Shown: positions 1 to 6,483 of the stretch, in pieces
Numbering within the stretch: position 1 is the stretch's first letter
Layout: the number at the start of each line of letters is the position of its first letter
NCBI GenBank assembly: GCA_964545735.1
Contig: CAZJGS010000099.1
Span: forward strand, 1 to 9,082
DNA: 9,082 bases
Direction of reading: 5' to 3'
Origin: Pleomorphochaeta sp964545735
GTDB lineage: Bacteria; Spirochaetota; Spirochaetia; Sphaerochaetales; Sphaerochaetaceae
The notes under the pieces: generated by a model
Told to the model about the DNA's origin: nothing
The model's input: only the letters and a program-made list of their open reading frames with translations
Database searches by the model: none
Made by a program: the position numbers and the translations under genes

Positions 1-14
1 ATTTTCTTTTTCAT
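1..14 (-). CDS. Start of a minus-strand gene, cut by the window edge
   Basis: Read on the minus strand, the first bases give ATG followed by Lys-Lys-Lys codons and run off the window. A good Shine-Dalgarno site (AGGAG, complement of 21-25) lies 6 nt before the ATG (complement of 12-14). A Met-Lys-Lys-Lys start is common for secreted or membrane proteins, but only four codons are visible, so no function can be given. If real, the gene is transcribed divergently from the operon and 15-766 is the shared intergenic region. The RBS geometry is the only strong support. Confidence 0.45.
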
Positions 15-254
15 AAAATTCTCCTAGTAGATATGTGTTTAGTTGTAAGAAAAGGATAAAATTAATTGCTAATTTATATTTTTATGAAATAATTAAGTAA
101 CTATGATAAAATTATATTAACCTCATGCTTTTTATTAATTTTATGGTAATTATTCCTGTTAGTCAATAATTATAATTTTTGTATAAAAAATAGTAAAGCT
201 ACCAAAAAATCCCCAAAATAACTTAATCAAAGTAAAAATAATGTTGTCCAAATG

Positions 255-306
255 TTAAATAACATTGTCATCACATGCTACTAAAAAAGGTACACTTTAT
301 TGAGCC
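255..306 (+). pseudogene. Possible second small remnant of the glycohydrolase 3' end
   Basis: Two exact decamers occur here in the same order as in the intact gene near its 3' end. AAAAGGTACA is at 285-294 (intact 8652-8661) and TTATTGAGCC is at 297-306 (intact 8681-8690). A 2-nt gap replaces the 19 nt between them in the intact gene, which would mean a 17-nt deletion. Just before, 255-267 matches intact 8632-8644 at 10 of 13 positions. The fragment lies left of the better remnant at 391-555 and overlaps it in the part of the gene covered, so it would be a separate event. In DNA this AT-rich, part of the match could be chance. Confidence 0.35.
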
Positions 307-390
307 CTGTATCCAAAAGAGGAGTCACTAAATGTAGTGATAGCACCAATTTTAGCCCAAGTTTTGTCTAAAGTTTTGCCTAAGAAATAA

Positions 391-492
391 CCTCTTAATA
401 ATACAGTAAAAACTATATTAAAAGATCAGGGAATCATTACAATAGATTCACTAATTGAGTAAACAATTAATTCAAATAGAAGGGTGCTTAAT
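391..492 (+). pseudogene. Decayed 3' end of an ADP-ribosylglycohydrolase-family gene
   Basis: This stretch aligns without gaps to the last codons of the intact glycohydrolase gene (8689-8790). In the intact frame it reads PLNNTVKTILKDQ and then GIITIDSLIE, where a TAA stop (460-462) replaces a CAA Gln codon. Another TAA (388-390) lies immediately upstream. The normal stop codon is lost (AAT at 490-492). It is therefore a non-coding remnant. Just upstream, 349-387 in the same frame reads roughly APILAQVLSKVLPKK, which resembles the family's usual sequence before the Pro-Leu motif, so weaker homology may begin near 320. That suggests the source was a diverged paralogue and not an identical copy. 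Confidence 0.85.
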
Positions 493-555
493 TCAAAGCC
501 TTTAAATAATATAGAAAAAGTTTAGAAGAAAAAACCGATCAATAAATAAAATTTG
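391..555 (+). repeat. Left direct repeat flanking the operon
   Basis: By my hand alignment, about 140 of 165 positions match 8689-8853, all at a constant offset of 8298 nt. Identity falls in steps: 67/69 over 391-459, 50/63 over 460-522, and 23/33 over 523-555. The match passes the intact stop codon into the 3' non-coding DNA and fades a little before the position of the right-hand terminator stem. It shows that an ancestral gene copy together with its downstream flank once sat here. Confidence 0.85.
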
Positions 556-646
556 TATTGTCAATTACAATTAAAAGATAAGAATACTTGTATTTTTATG
601 TTCAATTGATGTTTTTCACTCTATAGAAAAGTTTTAAAAATAAAGC

Positions 647-676
647 TTGACAATATTGAGAAACTGATACTAAAAT
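647..676 (+). promoter_or_regulatory. Predicted sigma70-type promoter of the operon
   Basis: A perfect -35 box TTGACA (647-652) is followed after 18 nt by a good -10 box TAAAAT (671-676). Transcription would start near 683, leaving a leader of about 85 nt before the regulator start codon. It is the best promoter match upstream of the operon, and it sits directly against the CG-centred repeats at 685-718, as expected for a repressed promoter. Confidence 0.7.
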
Positions 677-684
677 ATAGTTAC

Positions 685-718
685 TTAAACGATAAAGCAC
701 GTTAATTAAACGTTAAAG
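685..718 (+). promoter_or_regulatory. Operator-like repeat cluster, probable LacI-family binding sites
   Basis: Two 13-bp direct repeats, TTAAACGATAAAG (685-697) and TTAAACGTTAAAG (706-718), differ at one base and lie 21 bp apart, two helical turns. Between them ACGTTAA (699-705) recurs at 710-716. The three CG steps (690, 700, 711) are spaced 10 and 11 bp, so all face the same side of the helix. LacI-family operators characteristically have a central CG that the hinge helix enters, and TTAAACGTTAA is nearly palindromic. The cluster covers about +2 to +36 from the predicted start site, an ideal place for autorepression by the first gene of the operon. Confidence 0.6.
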
Positions 719-766
719 TAAAATAAGTATTAAGTAAATTATGTTTTTTTATGTGGGAGAAAATAA

Positions 767-1786
767 TTGAGAGTTACCTTGAAATCAATTGCAAAAGAGG
801 CTGGAGTATCAATAACATGTACTTCAAATATTCTAAATAATAAAACAAGAGAATATACTGATGCAACTATAAATAAAGTAAAAGAAATAGCTAAGAGACA
901 AAATTATATTCCGAATACTATCGCAAGAAGTATGAAGACTAATTCAACAATGTCTTTAGGCTTAATACTTCCAGATATCACAAACCCATATTACCCAGAA
1001 TTAGCAAAAGCTATAGAGGCTACAGCTTATGAATATGGTTATAATATTATATATATAAATACCAATTATGATGTTGAAAAAGAAAAGCAAGCTTTTAAGC
1101 TTTTATATGAAAGAATGGTAACAGGTATTGTTTATGTTCCTTCCTTTGTTTCAACTAATAAAGAAGTAGAAATTCTTAGTAGTAGTATCCCAATTGTTAT
1201 GGTTGATAGATCTTATGAAATGAAAGGTATTTCAGCTTATGTTTCATCAAATGACTATAAGGGAGCTTATGAAGCAACTAGGTATTTACTCGATAATGGG
1301 AAGCGAAAAATTCTCTTTATATCGGGTGAAAAAAGAAGTGATCAAACAAGTGAAAGAATTCTCGGATATGGGGCTGCACTAAAAGAAAATAATATTGAGT
1401 ACAATGAAAAATTTATTATTGAAGGCGATTATAGTGCTGAGTTAGGTTATGAAGCTACAAATAAATTTATACAAGAAGAAAGTTTTGATGCTATTTTTGC
1501 AGCCAGTGATATTATTGCCATTGGTGCTTTAAAAGCTTTAAACGAAAATAATATTAGAGTTCCAGAAGATGTCGCCTTAATGGGATATGACAATATCTAT
1601 TTTAGTCAATATTGTAATCCTCCATTAACTACAGTTGAACAACCAAAATATAAGATGGGTGTTCAAGCTGTAAAAATGCTTATAGACATTATAAATAAAA
1701 AAAGTATTTCTAATAAAAATGTGATAATAGATCCACAACTTGTTGTAAGAGGCAGTGTTGTTAAAGAGCCTGGGGGAAAGGTGTGA
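767..1786 (+). CDS. LacI-family transcriptional regulator (RbsR/PurR-like)
   Basis: A 339-residue protein, the usual length for this family. Residues 4-24 form the LacI helix-turn-helix (SIAKEAGVS at 7-15), followed by the hinge ARSM at 53-56 and a periplasmic-binding-protein-like sugar domain. Effector-pocket candidates are Asp147-Arg148, Asn162-Asp163, Arg197 and Asp275 (in GYDN); Arg197 and Asp275 correspond to effector contacts in LacI and PurR. The start is TTG: GGGAGA at 755-760 lies 6 nt upstream, the HTH begins three codons later, and ATGs at 741 and 751 are out of frame. Recognition-helix residues are unusual (Cys18, Thr19, Asn21 for the common Thr, Val, Arg), and the hinge Leu that normally enters the operator is Met56. 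As first gene behind the promoter it probably represses its own operon. The ligand is inferred to be ribose, a riboside or a derivative. Confidence 0.93.
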   Translation: MRVTLKSIAKEAGVSITCTSNILNNKTREYTDATINKVKEIAKRQNYIPNTIARSMKTNSTMSLGLILPDITNPYYPELAKAIEATAYEYGYNIIYINTNYDVEKEKQAFKLLYERMVTGIVYVPSFVSTNKEVEILSSSIPIVMVDRSYEMKGISAYVSSNDYKGAYEATRYLLDNGKRKILFISGEKRSDQTSERILGYGAALKENNIEYNEKFIIEGDYSAELGYEATNKFIQEESFDAIFAASDIIAIGALKALNENNIRVPEDVALMGYDNIYFSQYCNPPLTTVEQPKYKMGVQAVKMLIDIINKKSISNKNVIIDPQLVVRGSVVKEPGGKV

Positions 1787-2685
1787 ATAAAGTATTAGTT
1801 ATTGGAAGTTTGAATTATGATTCAACTTTTTATGTTGATAACCTTCCCAATGAAGGAGAGACTATTTCTTCTACTGATTATAAGTTTTCTATTGGAGGCA
1901 AAGGTGCTAACCAAGCTGCTACTTTAGCAAAACTAGCTCTTGAGGTAAGTATGGTTGGCAAAATTGGGAAAGACTCTCAAGGATCTCAAATAAAAAAAGA
2001 ATTAAGTGATTTGGGTGTAAATGTAGATTCAATTCTCTCTTGTGATAATATTACGGGTCAAGCTTTTATTACAGTTAAAAAGGGTGGTACCAACACCATA
2101 ATTATAGCAGGTGGTGCTAATAATGATTTGAGTGAAGGTGATATTTATGCTTGTCGATCACAAATAGATGAATCTAGTGCTGTTTTACTGCAATTAGAGA
2201 TTCCATTAAATACTGTAAATACTGCTCTTTCTCTCTCCAAAGAGAGAAATAAGTTAACTGTATTGAATCCAGCCCCTGCTGTTAAATTAGATAAAGATAT
2301 TCTTAGTAAAGTAGATATTCTAATTCCAAATGAAACAGAACTCGGGGTATTGGTTGGAAAAAGTATAAAAACTGAAGCAGAGATTAAAAGTGCCTGTAAG
2401 TTTTTGGTAAGTCAAGGTGTAAAAATTGTTATTGTTACTCTCGGATCTAACGGTTGTGCACTTTATTCGGATAATAAGTTAACAATGTTTAGTGCACATG
2501 AGGCTACTGTTGTAGATACAACAGCAGCGGGAGATAGTTTTATTGGTGGTTTTTTGTTTTCTTACTTAAACAATAAAGTGCTTAATAAAGCGATTGATTT
2601 CGGACAAAAGGTATCTGCTATTACTGTTTCTAGAGAAGGAGCATTACAAGCAATACCAACTATAAAAGAGATTATTAATTCATAA
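1783..2685 (+). CDS. rbsK: Ribokinase (PfkB family)
   Basis: Phosphorylates D-ribose with ATP to ribose 5-phosphate, feeding the pentose phosphate pathway and PRPP synthesis; cytoplasmic. The 300 residues show GGKGANQA at 38-45, NPAPA at 162-166, NETE at 183-186, TLGSNG at 219-224 and DTTAAGDSFIGG at 245-256, with Asp251 as catalytic base. The residues that contact ribose in E. coli RbsK (Asp16, Asn46, Glu143, Asp255) are matched by Asp13, Asn43, Glu139 and Asp251, which favours ribokinase over a nucleoside or fructose kinase. The GTG start overlaps the regulator's stop by 4 nt (GTGA), with a G-rich site (GGGGG, 1772-1776) upstream, so translation is probably coupled. A related PfkB substrate remains possible. 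Confidence 0.9.
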   Translation: MNKVLVIGSLNYDSTFYVDNLPNEGETISSTDYKFSIGGKGANQAATLAKLALEVSMVGKIGKDSQGSQIKKELSDLGVNVDSILSCDNITGQAFITVKKGGTNTIIIAGGANNDLSEGDIYACRSQIDESSAVLLQLEIPLNTVNTALSLSKERNKLTVLNPAPAVKLDKDILSKVDILIPNETELGVLVGKSIKTEAEIKSACKFLVSQGVKIVIVTLGSNGCALYSDNKLTMFSAHEATVVDTTAAGDSFIGGFLFSYLNNKVLNKAIDFGQKVSAITVSREGALQAIPTIKEIINS

Positions 2686-2700
2686 TATAAGGAGTTTTAT

Positions 2701-3825
2701 ATGAATAAGAAAGGATTATTGTGTGTTTTAGTTTGTGCTGTGGTGTTAATGACATCTTGTGCAAAAAAAGCTGATGAAGGTACATCTTCAAGTGCTCAAA
2801 GTGTTGAAGCATCAAAGAAGATTGTATTTGTTGTAACAGGTCAATTAGGAGATAAATCATTTAATGATTCAGCTCATCGTGGTGTATTAGAAGTAGCTAG
2901 TACTATGGGTTATGAAGCTAAAGTTGTTGAAGTTGGTCGTGAACAAACTAAATGGCTGCCAACCTTTGAAGACTTAGCTGATTCAGGTGAATATGATGTA
3001 ATTATTACCAATGGTAGTAATGCTGGTGAATTGATAACAACTGAAGTTGCTCCAAATTTCAAAAATCAAAAATTTATTCTTTTTGATACAACAATTGAAG
3101 ATGGAAATGACAATGTTTATGCAATGAGCTATCGTCAAAATGAAGCTAGTTATTTAGCAGGTGTTTTAGCTGCTATGGTAACAAATTCTGATATGGAATT
3201 TGCAAACGCTGAAAAGAAAATCGGATTTATTGGTGGTTCTGAGTGTCCAATTATTAGTGACTTCTTAGTTGGTTATATTGAAGGTGCTAAATCTGTTGAT
3301 CCTGAAATTGTTTGTTATGTTTCTTATATCGGTTCTTGGGATGACCCAGCTAAAGGTAAAGAAACAGCTATTGCTCAATTTAATCAGGGTGTAGATATTA
3401 CTTTCCCAGCAGCTGAACAAGCTGGCTTAGGTTGTGTAGAAGCTGCACTAGACATGGGTAAATATATTATCGGTGTTGATTCAGATCAAGCTATGTTATT
3501 TGATGAAACAGCTCCTGCTAAAGCTAATATCATATTAACTTCTGTTTTAAAACAAGTTGATTACTCAATTGTAAGAGCTTTTGAAAAGAATGCTGAGGGA
3601 ACTCTTCCTTGGGGAACTTTTGAATCTTTAGGTCTTGCTGAAGGTGGTGTTGGTCTTGCTGTTAACAAATATTATGAAGCAAATGTTAGTGATGATATTA
3701 CTTCTGCTGTAGCTAAGGCTAAAGAAAATATTGATAACGGTTCAGTTATTGTTCTTAGTGCATTAAATGATGATGCTAGTGCTGTTCAAGCTATGGTCGA
3801 TTCTGTAGCTCCAGAAAATTACTAG
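2701..3825 (+). CDS. BMP-family (PnrA-like) nucleoside-binding lipoprotein
   Basis: Substrate-binding protein of the ABC importer encoded by the next three genes, anchored outside the cytoplasmic membrane. Residues 1-19 are a lipoprotein signal peptide with the lipobox Leu16-Met-Thr-Ser and acylated Cys20, followed by a Ser-rich linker to about residue 38. BMP-family landmarks are GDKSFND (50-56), YRQNEASYLAG (144-154), GFIGG (175-179), GSWDDPAKGKETA (211-223), GVDSDQ (258-263) and LTSVLKQVD (279-287). Studied relatives bind purine or other nucleosides (T. pallidum PnrA, Lactococcus BmpA, B. subtilis NupN). AAGGAG (2689-2694) lies 6 nt before the ATG and 15 nt separate it from the kinase gene. 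A stem-loop just after the stop may raise its expression over the transporter genes. The exact ligand cannot be read from sequence. Confidence 0.92.
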   Translation: MNKKGLLCVLVCAVVLMTSCAKKADEGTSSSAQSVEASKKIVFVVTGQLGDKSFNDSAHRGVLEVASTMGYEAKVVEVGREQTKWLPTFEDLADSGEYDVIITNGSNAGELITTEVAPNFKNQKFILFDTTIEDGNDNVYAMSYRQNEASYLAGVLAAMVTNSDMEFANAEKKIGFIGGSECPIISDFLVGYIEGAKSVDPEIVCYVSYIGSWDDPAKGKETAIAQFNQGVDITFPAAEQAGLGCVEAALDMGKYIIGVDSDQAMLFDETAPAKANIILTSVLKQVDYSIVRAFEKNAEGTLPWGTFESLGLAEGGVGLAVNKYYEANVSDDITSAVAKAKENIDNGSVIVLSALNDDASAVQAMVDSVAPENY

Positions 3826-3835
3826 AAGCTTATTG

Positions 3836-3865
3836 AGAAGAAGACTATTAACATAGTCTTCTTCT
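3836..3865 (+). terminator. Intra-operon stem-loop, attenuator or mRNA stabiliser
   Basis: A perfect 13-bp stem (3836-3848 pairing with 3853-3865) closes a TAAC tetraloop. It lies 10 nt after the binding-protein stop and 7 nt before the AAGGAG of the ATPase gene. No T-tract follows beyond the T-rich right arm, so it is more likely a partial terminator or a 3' stabiliser giving excess binding protein than a full stop. The position is typical for ABC import operons. Confidence 0.65.
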
Positions 3866-3884
3866 ATGTAACAAGGAGTAGATA

Positions 3885-5414
3885 ATGCCAGAGAATATTT
3901 TGGAAATGAAAGATATTACAAAAATATATGGTAATGGTGTATATGCAAATAAGGAAATAACTTTCAACGTTAAGCGTGGTGAAATCCATGCTCTAATGGG
4001 TGAAAATGGTGCTGGTAAAAGTACTCTTATGAAAGTTCTCTTTGGTATAGAATCCCTTGATGGTGGAACAATTTTCTTTGATAACAAAGATGTTACTCAC
4101 AAATCACCACAAGAAATAATTAAAGCAGGGATTGGTATGGTCCACCAACATTTTATGCTTATTAATTCACTAAAAGTATATGAGAATGTAATACTTGGTA
4201 TGGAACCAAGAAAAGGTATTTCTACTAACATTGAAAAGTCGATAAAACTTGTTAAAGATATTGCTGATAAATATAACCTCAAAGTTAATCCTAATGAAAT
4301 TGTAGACAACCTTTCTGTTGGTATTAAGCAAAAAGTTGAAATATTAAAAGTACTTGCAAGAAATGCAAAACTTTTAATTCTTGATGAACCAACAGCTGTA
4401 TTAACACCTCAAGAAACGCAAGAGTTGTTTGAACAATTATTATTGTTAAAAAATAACGGACATACTATTATTTTTATTTCCCACAAAATTAGAGAAGTCA
4501 TGCAAATTTGTGATCGTGTTACTGTTATTAGAGGCGGTAAGCTTGTAAAAACAATAGAGACTAAAACTTCAAATGAAAATGAGATTTCAAGATTAATGGT
4601 TGGTCGTGATGTTATTTTAGAAATGAATAAAAAACCTGCTAAATTTGGAGAAATTGTATTAGATGTTAAAGATTTAGAATATACAGATGAATTTAACAGA
4701 AAGAAACTTGATGGTGTTAGTTTTAAATTACATAAGGGACAAATTCTTGGTGTTGCTGGAGTTGAAGGTAACGGTCAAAATGAACTTGCTGATTGTATTT
4801 TTGGACTAAATAATTCTAAAGGTCAAATTAAATTCAATGGTGCTGATATAAGTAGTCATTCGATAATGAAAAGACGGGAAGATGGTGTTTCCTACATTCC
4901 TGAAGACAGAATTACTACAGGCCTAGCACAGAATGCCCTTGTTTGGCAAAATCTAATTATTGATAGAATAGATTCTGATAGTATCCATTCCTATAAATGT
5001 TTAGATAATAAGAAAATAAGAGCTTTTGCTAAAGATAGAATAAATGAGTTTCAAATTCTTTGTAAAGATCAAAACCACGAAACAGGTATGCTCTCTGGTG
5101 GTAATATGCAAAAGATTGTTGTTGCTAGAGAAATGTCATCAAACCCTAAACTTTTATTAGCCAATCAACCAACTCGTGGTATTGATGTTGGAGCTAATGA
5201 ATTTATTTGGAATAAATTAATTGACTACAGAGATAAAGGCGTTGCAATCCTACTTATATCTGCTGATTTAAATGAAATTCTAGAATTAAGTGATAGCATT
5301 ATGGTTATGTTTGAAGGTGAAATTACTGCCTTTTTTGAAGACAGTAAACAAGTGAGTGAAGAAGAGTTGGGTCAATATATGTTAGGTCTAAAAAAACAAA
5401 AGAGAGATGTATAA
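3885..5414 (+). CDS. ABC transporter ATPase with two nucleotide-binding domains (nucleoside/sugar type)
   Basis: Energises the nucleoside importer at the inner face of the membrane. At 509 residues it has the normal length for RbsA/NupO-type fused ATPases. The first domain has Walker A GENGAGKST (39-47), Q-loop region at Gln88, signature LSVGIKQK (143-150), Walker B LLILDEPT (163-170) and switch His200. The second has a degenerate Walker A GVEGNGQNE (292-300) lacking the Lys, YIPEDR (337-342), signature LSGGNMQK (403-410) and LLLANQPTRGID (423-434), where Gln428 replaces the catalytic Glu. This asymmetry is typical of the family and implies one fully competent ATP site. ATG with AAGGAG (3873-3878) 6 nt upstream. 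The following permease starts 1 nt after the stop. Confidence 0.95.
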   Translation: MPENILEMKDITKIYGNGVYANKEITFNVKRGEIHALMGENGAGKSTLMKVLFGIESLDGGTIFFDNKDVTHKSPQEIIKAGIGMVHQHFMLINSLKVYENVILGMEPRKGISTNIEKSIKLVKDIADKYNLKVNPNEIVDNLSVGIKQKVEILKVLARNAKLLILDEPTAVLTPQETQELFEQLLLLKNNGHTIIFISHKIREVMQICDRVTVIRGGKLVKTIETKTSNENEISRLMVGRDVILEMNKKPAKFGEIVLDVKDLEYTDEFNRKKLDGVSFKLHKGQILGVAGVEGNGQNELADCIFGLNNSKGQIKFNGADISSHSIMKRREDGVSYIPEDRITTGLAQNALVWQNLIIDRIDSDSIHSYKCLDNKKIRAFAKDRINEFQILCKDQNHETGMLSGGNMQKIVVAREMSSNPKLLLANQPTRGIDVGANEFIWNKLIDYRDKGVAILLISADLNEILELSDSIMVMFEGEITAFFEDSKQVSEEELGQYMLGLKKQKRDV

Positions 5415-5415
5415 T

Positions 5416-6483
5416 ATGAAAAAGTTGAATTTTCAAATTAAAACTAAAAATATTGAAACTTTAAGAACACTATTAGCAGTAGGTATTTCTTTAATAATTG
5501 TTTTTTTAATTATTTTAGTTATTAGTAATAATCCACAAGTAGCTATAACCAGCTTTATGTTTGGTCCATTACAGTCTATAAGACGATTTGGTAGTGTAAT
5601 TGAGGGAAGTGTTCCTCTAATGTTTACAGGCCTTTCTGTAATACTACTTCAAAGATCTGGAATGTTTAACTTGGCCATGGAAGGAGCTTTCTTTATATCT
5701 GCAGCAGTAGCCGCAGCTGTAATATTGTTTTTTAATGCGCCACTTCCAATTGCTATGCTAGCAGGGGCACTAACAGGTGGTGTAGTTTGTGCTATTCCCG
5801 CTGTATTAAAAGTAAAATGTAATTCGAATGTTTTAGTAACATCTCTTATGCTCAATTATATTTGTTTCTATGTTGGCTTATATATTATTGTTGGTCATTT
5901 TTTAGATCCAAAAATTAATACTGCTTTTTCTTATAAATTCCCAGAGGGCTCTCAATTAACAAGATTGTTCTCAGTGACAAGAATCAATACAGGTTTATTT
6001 ATTGCATTGTTATGTGTAGTGATTGTTTGGTTTATTACAAACAAAACTTCTTTTGGTTTTAAAGTAACTATAATTGGACAAAATTCAAAAATGGCTAGAT
6101 ATGCTGGTATGAAGATTGATAGATTAGTTGTTTTATCAGCTTTATTTGGTGGTTTTTTAGCAGGACTAGGTGGAGCTGTTAATATGTTTGGAATGTATTC
6201 TAGATTCCAATATACCTCTCTTACCGGATATGGTTGGGATGGTATTTTAATAGCAATACTAGCCAAAAGAAAAGCAGCGTTTGTTCCATTTGCTGCCCTT
6301 TTCTTAGCTTATATGAGAGTTGGAGCTGATGTTATGTCCTTGAAATCGGATGTTCCAGGTGAAATGATTGCAATTATTCAAGCAATCATCATTATATTAG
6401 TTTCAGCACAGTATTTACTAGAAGGTTATAAAAAGAAATTAACAGTGAAAGAAACAAAAGAATTTGAGGTAGCAACATGTTAA
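5416..6483 (+). CDS. ABC transporter permease, nucleoside importer (NupP/YufP-like)
   Basis: Integral membrane subunit of the importer, BPD_transp_2 type. Counting from the ATG at 5416 it has 355 residues, with about nine hydrophobic segments, near 18-36, 64-80, 88-107, 110-131, 140-160, 193-207, 236-255, 276-300 and 317-336. Family motifs are GMFNLAMEGAF (82-92), the ATPase-coupling loop TSFGFKVTIIGQNSKMARYA (211-230) and GYGWDGILIAILAK (271-284). An in-frame ATG at 5407 lies inside the ATPase gene, but GAGAG (5402-5406) abuts it directly. The same site is 9 nt before the ATG at 5416, so I chose the later start. The end overlaps the second permease by 7 nt. It is longer than its partner, as in other Nup-type systems. 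Confidence 0.92.
   Translation: MKKLNFQIKTKNIETLRTLLAVGISLIIVFLIILVISNNPQVAITSFMFGPLQSIRRFGSVIEGSVPLMFTGLSVILLQRSGMFNLAMEGAFFISAAVAAAVILFFNAPLPIAMLAGALTGGVVCAIPAVLKVKCNSNVLVTSLMLNYICFYVGLYIIVGHFLDPKINTAFSYKFPEGSQLTRLFSVTRINTGLFIALLCVVIVWFITNKTSFGFKVTIIGQNSKMARYAGMKIDRLVVLSALFGGFLAGLGGAVNMFGMYSRFQYTSLTGYGWDGILIAILAKRKAAFVPFAALFLAYMRVGADVMSLKSDVPGEMIAIIQAIIIILVSAQYLLEGYKKKLTVKETKEFEVATC

Larger units (their letters stand above)
15..766. other. Long intergenic region, no intact gene
   Basis: About 750 nt separate the putative minus-strand gene start from the regulator gene. I see no intact reading frame and no RNA gene. Positions 15-240 are very AT-rich with nothing I can assign. Positions about 255-555 hold eroded copies of the 3' end of the glycohydrolase gene that closes the operon. 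Positions 556-646 show nothing definite. Positions 647-718 hold the predicted operon promoter and operator-like repeats, and 719-766 is leader with the ribosome binding site. Confidence 0.7.

Noticed and set aside
556..646. Continuation of the direct repeat up to the promoter
   Set aside because: Beyond about 555 the constant-offset match drops to background and the right copy's terminator stem has no counterpart here.
683..766. Riboswitch in the operon leader
   Set aside because: The predicted leader is only about 85 nt, AT-rich, and occupied by operator-like repeats. I see no conserved aptamer core or terminator/antiterminator pair.
2675..2860. Minus-strand reading frame over the start of the binding-protein gene
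   Set aside because: It lies opposite a clear lipoprotein signal peptide and BMP domain, and its product has no family resemblance.
3848..4309. Minus-strand reading frames opposite the ATPase gene
   Set aside because: They overlap highly conserved Walker A and Q-loop coding sequence on the plus strand and show no motif of their own.
4759..5190. Missing Walker A Lys and Walker B Glu in the second ATPase domain as a sign of a broken gene
   Set aside because: Fused sugar and nucleoside ABC ATPases of this type normally have GNGQ-E and NQPTRG-D in the second domain, so this is family-typical asymmetry.
5407..5415. Earlier ATG (5407) as the start of the first permease
   Set aside because: The only purine-rich ribosome binding site (GAGAG, 5402-5406) touches this ATG directly, leaving no spacer. 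It is correctly spaced for the ATG at 5416.
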